This document shows positions 34,458 through 46,417 of a stretch of 64,000 nt of DNA, piece after piece; the stretch's first letter is position 1; every line of letters starts with the position of its first letter. Below the pieces are notes generated by a model. It had not been told where the DNA came from and searched no databases. It was given only the letters and a program-made list of their open reading frames with translations. Source of the stretch: Serpula lacrymans var. lacrymans S7.9 (Eukaryota > Basidiomycota > Agaricomycetes > Boletales > Serpulaceae); assembly GCF_000218685.1 (NCBI RefSeq), contig NW_006763293.1, positions 676,720 to 740,719 of the forward strand, in the 5' to 3' direction. The position numbers were made by a program, and so were the translations under genes.

Positions 34458-36709
34458 TCATGCAATGACATCCGCTGCACTGAAACTGCTTCTCCTCCTC
34501 CTTACAGGACGTGGCCCCGGACGTTCAGTCGACTTCGAAGACGGCACGACGACTGCCGATGCACCACTCGTCATCCACGCATTTGATGAAGTCTTGGTCG
34601 GCCGCATAGTGGCACCAGCAGCGACTTCGCTCAGCGAGTTCGAGGCATTATGCGCCTTTTTCGGAGGGATGAGGGTAGGCAGTCGCGATGGCGTGGGTGA
34701 TGGCGGGGGCTGCTGAGGCACCCGTCTCGCAGAAGGTGCACCTGGCCCTTTAGCTGCTGAAGCCGCCGTACCTCTCGAAACCGCACCTGCAGCCAGGCGG
34801 GGTATTTTATTTGGAGGTGCAGATGACTTGATCCCACCTGCAGTCGCCCCCGCTGGTCTGCGTGTATTTGCTCCTGCTGCTGACCGCAAAACTCGGGTTG
34901 GCCTCTGTTCCGAAGCCGTGCCCCTCGCGCCCGTATGACGGGCGATGGTCTTCGCACGTGGTCTGGCGGGAGGCGCAACACCCAACGCAGGTAGTGCATC
35001 GTCCGCCTCGTCGGCATCTTCTTCATCCGAATCCACCGCAACACGTTTAGCAACAGGGGTCTTACGTGGCTGCCCCGGTGGGGCGATGGAATGTGCCTTC
35101 GCAGCGGCGGTTGCGACATGTCGACTTGGCGTCACAGGTGGGAGTGGTAGGGCGGCAGAAACAGCAGCGACAGTGGACGGAGCCGTAGGAGTGGTTTGTA
35201 CATTGTCTTCCATCTCCTCATCCGCTTCCGCAGGAGGCGTTGCGGGCGTAACGAGAGGGGCAGCGGTAACAGCTGCCTGTGCCTGAGCACGTCGTATCTC
35301 GTCAACTGCAGCCCACTTGGACCATTCCAGCTGCTTGAGATACATATACTGTTGCTGAGGACCTACGACACTTCCAGGACGGACGATACGCATGAATGCA
35401 ATTGCTTCACTAGCTGTAAAGCCGTATTTCCATATCAGGTATGCACCAATGAGGGTACCGGTTCGTCCTAAACCGGCTTTGCACTGTTAGGCAGTTAGAT
35501 CAGTTCCCGGGATAATAATTTAGTGCTGGTAGATATTGTGGAACATACGTGCACAGCAACTACGCCCCCACCATCTATTATTCGATCCGCTACATCAATG
35601 AACGTACGCACAATTTCGTCTGTGGGGTTCGTGCCATCGTCGAAATAGAGCTCCATATGATCTATCCCATGATCTAAAAACACCTGCCTGTCGTACAGAT
35701 GGGTATTGAGGCGAACGACCATCTTGATATTTCGTTTCTCGAAATAGTCCAAACAGTTGAGAAAGGGTGTGGGTAACTTACGCTGCAGGGCAAGGCCATT
35801 CGATGATGGCGGTGGAGAAGGGTGTGTGGGAGATGGGGAGCCGCTTATTGATTGCCTTGCTTCCTTTTCTTTCTTTAACCACGTTGAGTCGACAGGAGAG
35901 GCAAAGGCGATGAAGTTTGGCGTTATCCAGTTCCAATCACCGTTCTCGACCTTCTCATAATATTCATAGTCCTCCACGCTGAACTCATTCATATCGCAAA
36001 GCCCGTTTTGCATTGCCTTCCATAGCCCCCATAGGCAATCTTGAATGTTGAGATTAAAATCGGAGGGCCCACGACCTGCGTCTCTGAAGGGCATGAACTC
36101 TACTTCCGCAATTGGATGGAAAGCCTCCCATGGTGCGCGGCGTTGCACGATCATCTACGTGATAATAAGTCACTGTGAAACTGTGATATACAGGAAGACA
36201 TCCTACCACGTAAAGAGCCATCAAAAGCGCAGCGTTTGCTTTTCTTCTGGGATCATCAGAAGAGTATAGAACCAGTCTATGAGATGCAAGATCTTTATCC
36301 TTGATTGCCGCGGGTCTCTTCAGTCACATCACACCGCGCGTTATCAGGCCACTCACCTCTAGGAGCTCGTGTATCAGTATGCAAGCTTTGTATACCATTG
36401 CAAGATTGAGTGGGCCCCAGTCCTGAAAGAAGGACAGATAAAGTAGCTGGTCGTCGACGGTGAAATAGAAGTAGGTGGCATCATCATCGGGAGATGCAGA
36501 TGGACCACCTCTTGGTCGGGCGCGCACACGAGGGGCATTTCCAGGCGTAGTTGCAAGTTGATTGAGGATATGCGGGCTGGGTGTAGGGTGCGGGAAAGTA
36601 GTGAAGTAAAGCCTGGATTGATGTCTGGTGAATGGCTCAAGAAATACGAGAAAGCAAGCGATTCAAACCTGTCCCCAAAGTGACATAGCGGCTCACACCT
36701 TGGAGCCAT
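34458..36709 (-). CDS. CDC14: Dual-specificity phosphatase CDC14 (663 aa)
   Basis: Exons, minus strand: 36709-36699, 36612-36357, 36299-36207, 36154-35549, 35483-34458. N-terminal domain: RLYFTTFP, FTVDDQLLYLSFFQDWGPLN, SSDDPRRKANAALLMALYV, FRDAGRGPSDFNL, NGDWNWITPNFIAFASP. Catalytic loop HCKAGLGRTGTLIGAYLIW, with the nucleophile at about Cys323, split by the last intron right after the histidine. The C-terminal 300 residues are Ala/Pro/Arg/Ser-rich and disordered, with SPTPSR-like sites. By family it reverses Cdk phosphorylation, preferring phospho-Ser-Pro, in mitotic exit and cytokinesis. The first exon is only 11 nt (M-A-P-R junction); this start is inferred from frame closure and needs transcript support. 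Total 1992 nt closes. Confidence 0.92.
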
Positions 36710-38142
36710 GACAACAGCTGTTGGAAAGATCCACAGAGGAGGTGGTGGTGGTACGAAAGAAAGAAAATTGCAGCGAGAACAGCACTGAGGACGGCGTCAA
36801 GAATGGCAGCAGGCTGAAAGGCCTTGGAAGGTGTAGCAAGCGTTTCGTGCGCGAAGTTGATTTACAAAAGGAAAACCACCCGCGTGACCGTCGCGTTGAG
36901 GGAAACATGCACAAACAAGGTATATGTGGCTCAACTACACTCAGGGGCGTCGGTGTTAAGTTCGCTAACTGCAACGTTTATTGTCTACGGTAACCTACTA
37001 GGAACATTCAACCTTCAATAACACACACACAAACACAATATACAGCGTATAAGGCAAAAATGGTCTAATTCGAAGGGATACTGCAGGAAGACGCGTGTTT
37101 TTGGGAGGCGGGGCGTGCATCGATTGATCGAATGTTCATCATGGCATGAGGCAAGAAGTGCATGGTGGGACCAGTGGGCAATCTTCGAAAATGGTGATAT
37201 GAGAGCATGCGGGATCAGCTTTGCGTGAAGCAATGGCGATATAGGGCACGCGGTTGTGACCATCAGGGATATGCTGCATTGTTCTGCAGAATGCACACGA
37301 CACCCTCCAGACTCGAGGACGAGCCTTGGGACAAGGGTCTGGGACAGGGATAAGCTCTGATCAGTTTGATGCGACTTTCGGTCCCATGTCGTCAGTTTTA
37401 AGCAAGAGGAGAATATCTGATTTTGTGGGGCTTATCTTCGCGATATCTGCAGTCTTTTTGGCAGACGTGACCCTATATAGGTAGCATTCATAAGGCTCGG
37501 ATAAGAGAAATATGCGAGACATTCACAGTACCAGGGCAGAGAAGTACATCCCAGTCCTAGTTCTGAAACGAATGCTTCCAAGTGTCACATTTACCTCATC
37601 AAACCTTGACATTCCTAGTAGCTTCGTAACGCCTTCCACACAGGACAGAAGCCTGTAAGGCCAAAGTGAAGGCGCTCTACAGTTTCATCCGGTCCACTGA
37701 GTCCAAAATGCGGTTCGTCCGTCCTCATTAAGAAATGGGCCAAATCAGTTCGATTCGGAAATAGCCCCGGGTCTTGTCCGTATGTTCCGCAAGGCCGCAG
37801 AACAAAGGAGCGCGATGCAAAGAAGAGACCACAGCAAGATCTGGTGTATGGAGTCCCGAGTTTTGTAAGGCTTGTAGGGTAGGTCACTGCAGATTTGGAT
37901 GAGCTCGTCGTGGCCGTCGTCGTAGTTGAGCACAACGAAGTCAAACAAATTACGGGCGAGAGGCACCACATTGTTGTTTGTGTTTGTTGGAGCACGCGTC
38001 TCCTGTACACGGGACTCAATACGCTCCCGCCAACTCCAAAAGGGCCCAAACGTTACCTTACCCACCGCCAGAACATAAAGACCATCTGGCTATACTGGTA
38101 CACCTAATTCAAGCACTATATTCGCGTTATATCTCGTAAATC
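36710..38142. promoter_or_regulatory. Divergent spacer CDC14 / MBP1
   Basis: 1433 bp between divergent starts of two cell-cycle genes. Open frames inside (up to 144 codons on the minus strand at 38049-37615) start only at non-ATG codons and show no domain, so I do not call a gene. Regulatory sites were not identified by eye. Confidence 0.45.
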
Positions 38143-40631
38143 ATGCCTGAAAGCCAGATATTCAAGGTATAACCCATAACCTCCTTGTTCTGTCCTCCAG
38201 CTCACTATATATTTTTTGATATCTTTACTCATAGGCAACCTACAGTGGGATTCCCGTGTATGAGATGTTAGTATCCCTATGCGCGACTTGTGACGTTTTC
38301 TTACCCTTTTACACGCTAGGATGTGCAAAGGCGTGGCTGTCATGCGGCGACGCTCAGACTCGTGGTTGAACGCGACACAGATCCTCAAGGTTGCGGGTTT
38401 TGACAAACCCCAGCGTACCCGTGTTCTCGAACGTGAGGTGCAGAAAGGCGAGCACGAAAAGGTGCAGGGCGGGTATGGCAAGTACCAAGGTATGTCCACG
38501 AGTCTTTCTCGTGGGTATACTTATGACGTTATCGTAATCTTGAAAGGTACATGGATACCCCTTGACCGAGGACTCAATCTTGCAAAGCAATATAATTGCG
38601 ATAATATCCTGCGGCCTATCATTGAATTTCAGCCGGCGGCGAAGAGTCCACCACTGGCACCCAAACATCTAGTTGCCACCACCGTCGCCCGTCCAGCGCG
38701 CCGCGCAGTGGTACCAGAACCATCGATTATCAGTACACGTTCGCGACGTCACGTTCCTGACGTCGTGGAAGAAGAGTCCGAAGTCGAGTCGGTCTCTGTA
38801 CGTGGATCAGAAGATGGGTCCATGACATCTTCACCATCGCGTGGCTCGTCAAGCTCGCGCACACCCTCACCCATCGCGGACCCTTCACCTCACGAGTCGC
38901 AAGAAGTTGACGAAGACCTTGCATCCTCAGCACATGTTTCTACACGTAGAAAACAGGTTAGGCGCGCTGCGGATGATCGGTATGACGACGCATCGGACGG
39001 AGAACCATCTTCAAAGCCAAACGGCGTTGTGGATACGCGCGCGTACAGTGACCAAATCCTCGAATACTTTATTTCAGATACGAATCAAGTGCCACAGGTT
39101 CTCATTGTACCACCCCCTGACTTTGACCCCAACATGGCTATCGACGATGACGGGCACACAGCGCTGCACTGGGCATGCGCAATGGGCCGTCTTCGTATTG
39201 TTAAGCTGCTCATCACAGCAGGAGCAGATATCTTCAAAGTGAACAAGGCTGGCCAGACCGCTCTTATGCGGAGTGTCATGTTCGCAAATAACTATGACGT
39301 GCGCAAGTTCCCAGAGTTATACGAGCTATTGCACCGTTCTACACTCAATATCGATAATTATAACCGTACCGTTTTCCACCATATCGTGGATGTCGCTATG
39401 TCAAAGGGCAAAACTCACGCGGCGCGGTATTATATGGAGACTGTGCTTACCCGACTTGCAGATTATCCGAAAGAATTGGCAGACGTGATCAACTTCCAGG
39501 ACGAGGATGGCGAAACGGCTCTCACGATGGCCGCAAGGTGTCGAAGTAAACGACTGGTCAAAATTCTGATTGACCATGGTGCAGATCCCAAAATTGTCAA
39601 CAATGATGGTAAAAGTACGGAAGACTACATACTCGAGGACGAGCGCTTCCGTTCGTCTCCCGTTCCATCTTCGCGTCTCGCGGCAATGTCTTTCCGTAAT
39701 GCTCATGCAGCTTTTCCTACGTCACAACCCCTCCCTAATTACGCGTTTGCACCAGCCAATGGCGATCGGCCACCGCTCCATTACTCAGTTGCCGGCCAGA
39801 AGGCGAGCACGAGGTGTGTCAATGACATGGCGAGTATGCTGGACACCCTTGCTGCTTCCTTTGATCAAGAGCTTAAAGACAAGGAACGCGATATGACTCA
39901 GGCTAACGCGCTTTTACAAAACATCCAACACGAAATATTGGAAAGTCAGCGGGCGGTATCTCATCTTAAAACACAGGCCGAGGGCCTTCAGCAGGCAAAG
40001 CAGACGTTAAGCGAGCTGGAAAACGAGCTGTTGGGAAAGATGGGACGAAGGCACCGATTAGGCTGGGAGAAATGGGTTAAGGATGAGGAGAACCGGGAAA
40101 AGTCAATACGTGATGCGGCAAACGGAGAACTGGCCATTACACCTGCGACCGTGCCCTATAGGACGGATGATGATATAGAAATCGAGGATGAGCAAGACCA
40201 GGAGAAAAACAAGGGCAAGCGGAAAGTCCTGCCTCAAGAAGAGGACATCACGGACCTATTGGAACTATTCGCCAGTGTAACCACGGATCCAGAACAGTTA
40301 CGAACTGCATGCGAGGCGTTGAGGGAAGAACTCACGCAACATAGGAAGCGGAGAAAGGCAACGTTCGACGGACTCGTATCTTTCCAGGCAGAAGCTGGTA
40401 CGAATGGACGGATGGGAGAATACCGCAGATTAATAGGAGCGGGATGTGGCGGGGTGCCTCCTTCAGAGGTGGACCACGTTCTCGGAATGTTACTCGAGGT
40501 AAGGTCTGTGCTTATCTTGAGATGACTTGGCTTATACCATGGGTGCACTGCAGACGCTTGAATCTGAAGAGCCAAGTTCGACTTCGACTGCTTGGACTGG
40601 GGTGAAACCGGCTGCAGTTTCTGTGGGATAG
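38143..40631 (+). CDS. MBP1: APSES/KilA-N transcription factor with ankyrin repeats, Mbp1/Res type (751 aa)
   Basis: Exons: 38143-38166, 38235-38266, 38320-38489, 38547-40498, 40554-40631. The DNA-binding domain covers about residues 6-105: ATYSGIPVYEMMCKGVAVMR, SWLNATQILKVAGFDKPQR, then TWIPLDRGLNLAKQYN. An acidic, Ser-rich linker leads to ankyrin units (DDDGHTALHWACAMGRLRIV at about 275; DEDGETALTMAARCRSKRLV at about 394). Next come a predicted coiled coil (about 510-570) and a short conserved tail. This is the MBF/SBF subunit type that drives G1/S genes. Intron 3 (38490-38546) is 57 nt, a multiple of three and stop-free, so its retention would only insert 19 residues in the DNA-binding domain. 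Divergent from CDC14. Confidence 0.93.
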
Positions 40632-40912
40632 TGTACAGTGATATCTTTTTCGGGCAAAGCTGTGTTATCCTTTTCAGAATATTAAAATACTGTACTTCTA
40701 CGTAGAACATGTAATACTCCGCTTGGGGACCGAACACTGTAGTTGTCAAATTTCGTACATATTCTTGCCATGCAGCGGCGAGCTGAACCGTGTGCGAAGC
40801 CAAACCACTTGCTTACCTCAGCCACCATTTTCAGTCTGACCTTCGTTGCCGCGTTCTTGCGGTTTTCCGTGTTCATTATTCTGCGCGGCTTGGAAGGACA
40901 ACGGAAAACAAC

Positions 40913-42196
40913 ATGTCTTTAACGCGTTTGCAACTGCTGAAGTCGACGACGACATTACCATGGACCAAGGACTTTCGACATCTAAAGCCTGTTCCAAAGT
41001 ATTGGCAAGAACGGCATTCTTTCTTTGACCCCAGACTCAAGGTCGTCCCTGTCAAAGACAGAATCAAGTATTGGAATGTTGTCCCAGGAGATCAAATTCG
41101 TATACGAGGGGACCCAAGGGAAACTCTTCACGAGGTGCTCAGTATCAATAGATTCAGCAATCGTGTGTACTTGAAAGGGTCTGTGATCGTACGTGTCTGG
41201 ATTTCCTTGGTCTTGGGCATACTCTACCCGAAAAGTACTAACAACGCTTGAATTTATTACTCTAGGATGGAAACCAGCGCAAGATGGCGGTGAATAAGAG
41301 TGTACACTACTCTCGGTGTCAACTATACATTGGCAATTTCGAATTTCCGTCAAAAAAAGATCCTAATGGGCCAACTTTGCTGTTACCGTGAGTTCTGCGA
41401 TCTCAAATATTTCCATCCAACTCAACGTTTGCTTGTAGCGTATTCGCACGCCGTGTAGGGGTAAGGAAGCCTCATTGGCAACCTACAGGTCATCGTTATG
41501 AATGGAACCGGATTGCCGTTGCAACTGAACCACGGGTAAAGGTAGACGATGAAGATATGGTTATACCTTGGCCTGTACCTGAACCTCGCAAACTACCAGA
41601 CGGTATGTATATCTCACACCTTCCCTATAGTCAAATGAGAACTTATCATATTAACAGCTAACCCAACCTACGATACTTCCCTGGCAGCGGTTGAAGAAAT
41701 CACGTATCAGCCGCCCAAATTACCGTCAAAACCTGGTCAGTTCACACCGAAACCTGCCTCTGAGGATGAGTACATCAAGACACTGTTTCACCCACGGCCT
41801 ATGCATTTTGACGAATCGAACCCAATGGAAGTCCATCTTGCCAAAGAACTGAGTAATCCCCATGGACGTGCAAAGAAACAAAAACGATGGCAAGCTGCTC
41901 AGGCGAGCAAGGTTGAGTTATTGAAACGGTTTATTGCGAAAGAGATAGGGGATTTGAGAGGACGATCTGTACGCGAGGCCAAGGCTGAAGCTGCATGGAA
42001 GTACCGCCAGAAGCTGGAGGATGATAGGAAGGCTGAGAAGAAGAGGAGATGGCTCACGAAGGAGCGTCTAGCTAGTATGGAGAGGAAGAGGAAACGAAAG
42101 GACAAGAAAGAGGCGAGACATAACGAAAAGCTGAACCAGCTCGTTTTGCGCGAGGAGCCGAACCAAATTATTCCTGGACGATCAAAAGAGCGGTAG
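40913..42196 (+). CDS. MRPL24: Mitochondrial ribosomal protein uL24m (366 aa)
   Basis: Exons: 40913-41188, 41266-41387, 41439-41602, 41658-42196. The KOW-containing core reads VVPGDQIRIRGDPRETLHEV followed by FSNRVYLKG and then GNQRKMAVNKSVHYSRCQLY. A large C-terminal extension is basic and helical (KAEAAWKYRQKLEDDRKAEK, MERKRKRKDKKE), typical of fungal mitochondrial forms, which are much longer than the bacterial 100-residue L24. The N-terminus MSLTRLQLLKSTTTLPWTK fits an import signal. Tandem with MBP1, 281 bp downstream of it. All phases close (1101 nt). Confidence 0.88.
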
Positions 42197-42573
42197 ATTT
42201 GGTAGCTGCCCCTAGCTGTGCAACTGGATGCCGATATCTTTACTGACTATGATACGTACGAGATAGACCAGATTATGGTAATTTTATGTTCACTGCACAC
42301 ACATCTGGCATTCAGATTAGTTATTGTTGGATATTATTGATGTCTCCCGACGCCAGTGTTGCTGATTTGAGTAAGTGTGTTATCTTACGGCAATACCCGG
42401 TATCTCGTCTGTTCCGAGTTTGGTTGGCTTGCGTGCATTCGTCGAGATTAGCACTGCTTACTACCGTGAGGACCCTTTTTACACCCTGGCGATAGCTTAC
42501 TTCAACGTGGGCGATAATTCAACGCAGGTATGGTTCTTCCCACCAACTGAAGTCTCGTTGGTTCGGGCCCCTT
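42197..42573 (+). promoter_or_regulatory. Upstream region of nucleoside transporter copy 1
   Basis: 377 bp. Parts of it (for example CCGAGTTT...GG and GCGATAA..CA shortly before the start) recur before copy 2, so the duplication took its promoter along. No gene seen. Confidence 0.6.
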
Positions 42574-44218
42574 ATGTCCTACAAGCTTCCAGCATCGTCG
42601 ATATCAGAGATTGAAGCACCATACCAACTCGTTTCCCAGTTGCCAGATAATCATGGTCAGCTCATCGGAGGCGATATAATCATCAACGACGGCGCTGGTG
42701 CACTGGTGTCAGACTCTATGACGGATCCACGAATACACTGGGTCTATTTCATGCTTGGCTGTGGTGGTCTAGTGCCATGGAATGGTGCGTACACAGTCGA
42801 TTCAACCACTCTCACTCTACAGCTAACATGAACTTGAATAACATAGCTATGATCAGTGCTACACCTTTCTTTCTTACCAGGATGACTGGATCTCCTCTTC
42901 AATCGAGCTTTAGTTCATATCTATCTATGACATTTACCGGTGCCCAATTTATTTTCTTGATCCATGCGACTGCTACTGTAAAACAGGTCAGACATTTGGC
43001 TTTTGTAGACCACTACAACCCATTCTGACGGTTCCTTTTAGTCTCCCCCCTCATGGCGAGCCTCTCGTACGATGAACATTCTCGCCGTTTTGGTCTCTCT
43101 CCTCGTGCTCAGCACTTTCATACGCATCCCTCCCGGATGGTTTTTCACATTCGTCATTCTCAATGGTATATGTCAAGCGGCAGCATCAGTCTACATGTCC
43201 TCTGCTTTTTACGCAGGAGCCTCTCTCTTTGGTCCATCGTATTTGCAAGCAGTTATGACAGGTCAAGCTGCGGTTGCGGTGGTTATGAGTAGTGTCCAGG
43301 TCATGACCTCCCTCACGTCCGTTTTCGGAGAGGCGCCAAAAAGCATCGACACGGCCGGAAATGGTGCAGCAGAGGAAAGATCTGCATCCATATTCCTGTC
43401 GATTTCTCTGCTATTTCTCGTGGCAACTGCCATGGCTCATTCGTGGATGATCACTCTTCCAGAATACAAGGCCAAAGTTGGCGTGTTAGAGCATAAGAGG
43501 TTTCCCATCACCTCTGATAGTGATTCAGACGAACTTGAAATGCTCGTATCTCATGGACCGATTACGACTTCAGCCGATAATAACGCGCAGGTATTCCGCG
43601 TATTCAATGCTACTTTTATTTATCAGTTTACCGCTTTTTATGTCTTTGTTGTCACATTGGTTAGTGATTCACTTGCACACAGCAATATATACTTAACGAA
43701 GATCTATTATCATGTAGGCTGTATTCCCACCTATCACGATCTCCATCGGACCCTCCAATCCGAGGATACACCCATTACTGTTCAGTTCCTTCCATTTCCT
43801 CATCTTCAATATCGGGGACTTCGTGGGACGATATGTATGCTCCTTCCCTCGCCTGATAATCTGGTCTGCTCGTCAGCAAGTAGTATTGGCTGCACTACGG
43901 ACGTTATTCATTCCTTTGTTCCTCATCTGCAATGTCCAACGACCGTCTTCGACGAATATCATTACGCCGGTTATCACTTCGGACATTTTGTACATGTTCA
44001 TTCTGTACATGTTTGGCATGACGAATGGCTACGTCTCCAGTGTCTCCGTGATGGCCGCTTCGTCGTTGGACCGAAGCCCAAGGTTAAAGGGACGAGATGA
44101 CGTCGATGTTGCGGCTACAGTGGCCAATTTCTGTATTACAGCAGGTTTGGCGGTTGGGAGCGTGGCGAGCTTTGCAGTAAGGGCTGCGGTTTGCGACTGT
44201 AACCCCTTTACAGAATGA
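42574..44218 (+). CDS. Equilibrative nucleoside transporter (SLC29 type), copy 1 (489 aa)
   Basis: Exons: 42574-42784, 42847-42986, 43042-43659, 43718-44218. The first membrane helix ends in GGLVPWNG, the family's PWN hallmark. Further helices: MNILAVLVSLLVLSTFIRIP, WFFTFVILNGICQAAASVYM, FYAGASLFGPSYLQAVMTGQ (the conserved TM4-5 block with Gly-Gln), FLSISLLFLVATAMA, FIYQFTAFYVFVVTLAVFP and, near the end, NFCITAGLAVGSVASFAVRA. A loop of about 60 residues in the middle is the usual cytosolic loop. By family it carries nucleosides or nucleobases down their gradient across the plasma or an internal membrane. Followed by a second copy of the same layout 2029 bp on. Confidence 0.9.
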
Positions 44219-44602
44219 GGGTGTAACAATATGTGGACGGTTGTATCGAGCGGTTGTTTCCTGTAACATAACATAATACTGAAAGGATAAAGCGCATTAT
44301 ATAGGAAAGTGGTGTGGTTATCTTCGTTGGTGAGGAGTTGCTGTATAAGCCACAGCAATGACCGACTCAGCCTCGGAGGCCACTTGAATGACCGTGAACA
44401 GACTCGGGTACTCTTACGGCTATATCCGGTGCATATCTTGTGCTGGTCCGGGTCCGAGTTTAGTCGGCTCGGTCCTTTCACACTGCCAACCTGGGGACCC
44501 TTTGACACAAGGCTTGCTACTTCAAGAGTATATACCAGGCGATAACGAAACACAAGCTCAAGTTTGGTTCTCACCCGCCAGCATCGCTTGTTTAGATCAA
44601 TC
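44219..44602 (+). promoter_or_regulatory. Spacer between the two nucleoside transporter copies
   Basis: 384 bp. Its left part resembles the 3' flank of copy 2 (GGGTGTAACAAT, and CCTGTAACATAACATA in both); its right part resembles the leader of copy 1. This defines the ends of the duplicated unit. Confidence 0.65.
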
Positions 44603-46244
44603 ATGTCCCACAGGCGTCCAGCATCGTCGATATCAGAGTTTGAAGCACCATACCAACCTGTTTCCCAATTGCCAGATAACCATGATCAGCTCACTGTCGA
44701 CGATACCAGCGTCGGAGACGATGTTAATACGCTAGTCTCATCGTCTGCGATGGATCCGAGAATACGCTGGGTCTATTTCATGCTTGGCGCTGCTGGTTTA
44801 TTGCCATGGAATGGTGCGCACGTTGTTGATATATTCACCCTATAGCTGACATGAATAGGATCATTGTAGCAATGATGAACGCCACGCCTTTCTTTATTAC
44901 CAGGCTGGCTGGATCTCCCCTACAGCAAAGCTTTACTTCATATCTGTCTATGACGTTTACCGCTACTCAATTAATGTCCCTGGCACGTGCAACTGCTACT
45001 GTCAAACAGGTCAGACGGTCGTCTTTCGCAGATTAGTATAACTCATTCTGGCTCCACCTCTTAGTCTTCTCCTTCGTGGAGAGCCTCTCGCGCGATGAGT
45101 ATCCTCGCAGTCTTGGTTTCTCTCCTCGTGCTCAGCACTTTCATACACATACCTCCCGGATGGTTTTTCACTTTTGTCATCCTCAATGGCATTTGTCAAG
45201 CAGGATCAGTGGTCTACCTGTCCTCCGCTTTCTACGCAGGAGCCTCTCTTTTTGGTCCAGCATGTTTACAAGCGGTCATGACAGGTCAAGCTGCGGTCGC
45301 AGTGGTGGTGAGTAGTGTTCAGGTCATGAGTTCCATTGCATCCGTTTGGGGAGAGGGGCCAGAAAATGTTAATATGGCCGAGTATGGCGCAGCGGAGGAA
45401 AGATCTGCATCAATATTCCTGTCCATATCTGCACTATTTCTCGTCGCAACTATCATGGCCCATTCATGGATGACGACTCTTCCGGCATACAAGGCCAAAG
45501 TTGGTGTTCTAGAGCAGCACAAACGGTCCCCTATCACCTCTGATAGTGATTCAGACGAACTTCAAGGACTTGTAGTATCTCCTGGGCCGATTATGGCATC
45601 AACCGACAGCAACGCTCAGGTGTTACGTGTATTCAAGGCCAATTTCATTTATCAATTTACAGTTTTCTATGTCTTTGTCGTTACACTGGTTAGTGCTCAA
45701 CGTACTAAAAAGTTATTTCTGACGAAAAAAAACACTCATGTAGGCTGTATTTCCACCTATAACAATCTCCATTGGAGCCACCAATCCGAAAATACACCCG
45801 TTGCTGTTCACTGCCTTCCATTTCCTTATCTTCAATATTGGAGATTTCGCGGGACGATACATATGCTCTTTCCCTCGCCTGATAATCTGGTCTGCTCGGC
45901 GGCAAGTAACCTTGGCAGCACTGCGGACATTGTTTATTCCACTTTTCCTTATGTGCAACGTCCAGGGACAGTCTTCAACGAATGTCATTACACCGATTAT
46001 CACGTCAGACATTCTGTACATGCTCATTCTATGCATGTTTGGCGTGACGAATGGATATGTCTCCAGTATCTCCATGATAGCTGCTCCGTCGTTGGAACAC
46101 AATCCAAGATTAAAGGGACGAGAGGACGTCGATGTTGCCGCTACAGTGGCTAATTTCTGTCTCACAGCTGGCCTGGCGGTTGGAAGCGTGGCGAGCTTTG
46201 CAGTAAGGGCTGCAATCTGCGACTGTAACCCCTTTACGAAATGA
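44603..46244 (+). CDS. Equilibrative nucleoside transporter (SLC29 type), copy 2 (491 aa)
   Basis: Exons: 44603-44813, 44870-45009, 45065-45688, 45744-46244. Same exon count and phases as copy 1, with identical exon lengths except exon 3, which is 6 nt longer. Hallmarks: AAGLLPWNG, MSILAVLVSLLVLSTFIHIP, SLFGPACLQAVMTGQAAVAV, ANFIYQFTVFYVFVVTL, NFCLTAGLAVGSVASFAVRA. The N-terminal 70 residues and the central loop differ most between copies, while helices are nearly unchanged, which fits retention under selection rather than decay. Which copy is ancestral cannot be told here. Convergent with VFA1, 173 bp away. Confidence 0.9.
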
Positions 46245-46417
46245 GGGTGTAACAATGCATTTGTATAGCATCTGGGTAATAGGTCGACGGTAGTATATTC
46301 AACGGGTTTTCCTGTAACATAACATAGTATCGATAGCACTGCGAATAGAGCATATTAGATAGAGAATTGGCGAGGTCATGATTATTTCCATGATCGGTGT
46401 GAAAGTCAGGATCACTA

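Larger units (their letters stand above)
42574..46340 (+). repeat. Tandem gene duplication, period about 2.03 kb
   Basis: Two head-to-tail copies of a nucleoside-transporter gene, ATG to ATG 2029 bp. Exons, intron positions, 5' leaders and 3' flanks all correspond. Divergence is spread over introns and loops, so the event is not recent; no target-site or transposon remnants flank it. Confidence 0.9.

Noticed and set aside
37615..38065. Minus-strand frames of 144 and 106 codons in the CDC14-MBP1 spacer
   Set aside because: Both open only from non-ATG codons and compete with each other in different frames. One has protein-like stretches (NLFDFVVLNYDDGHDELIQ), but no start, splice set or family could be established.
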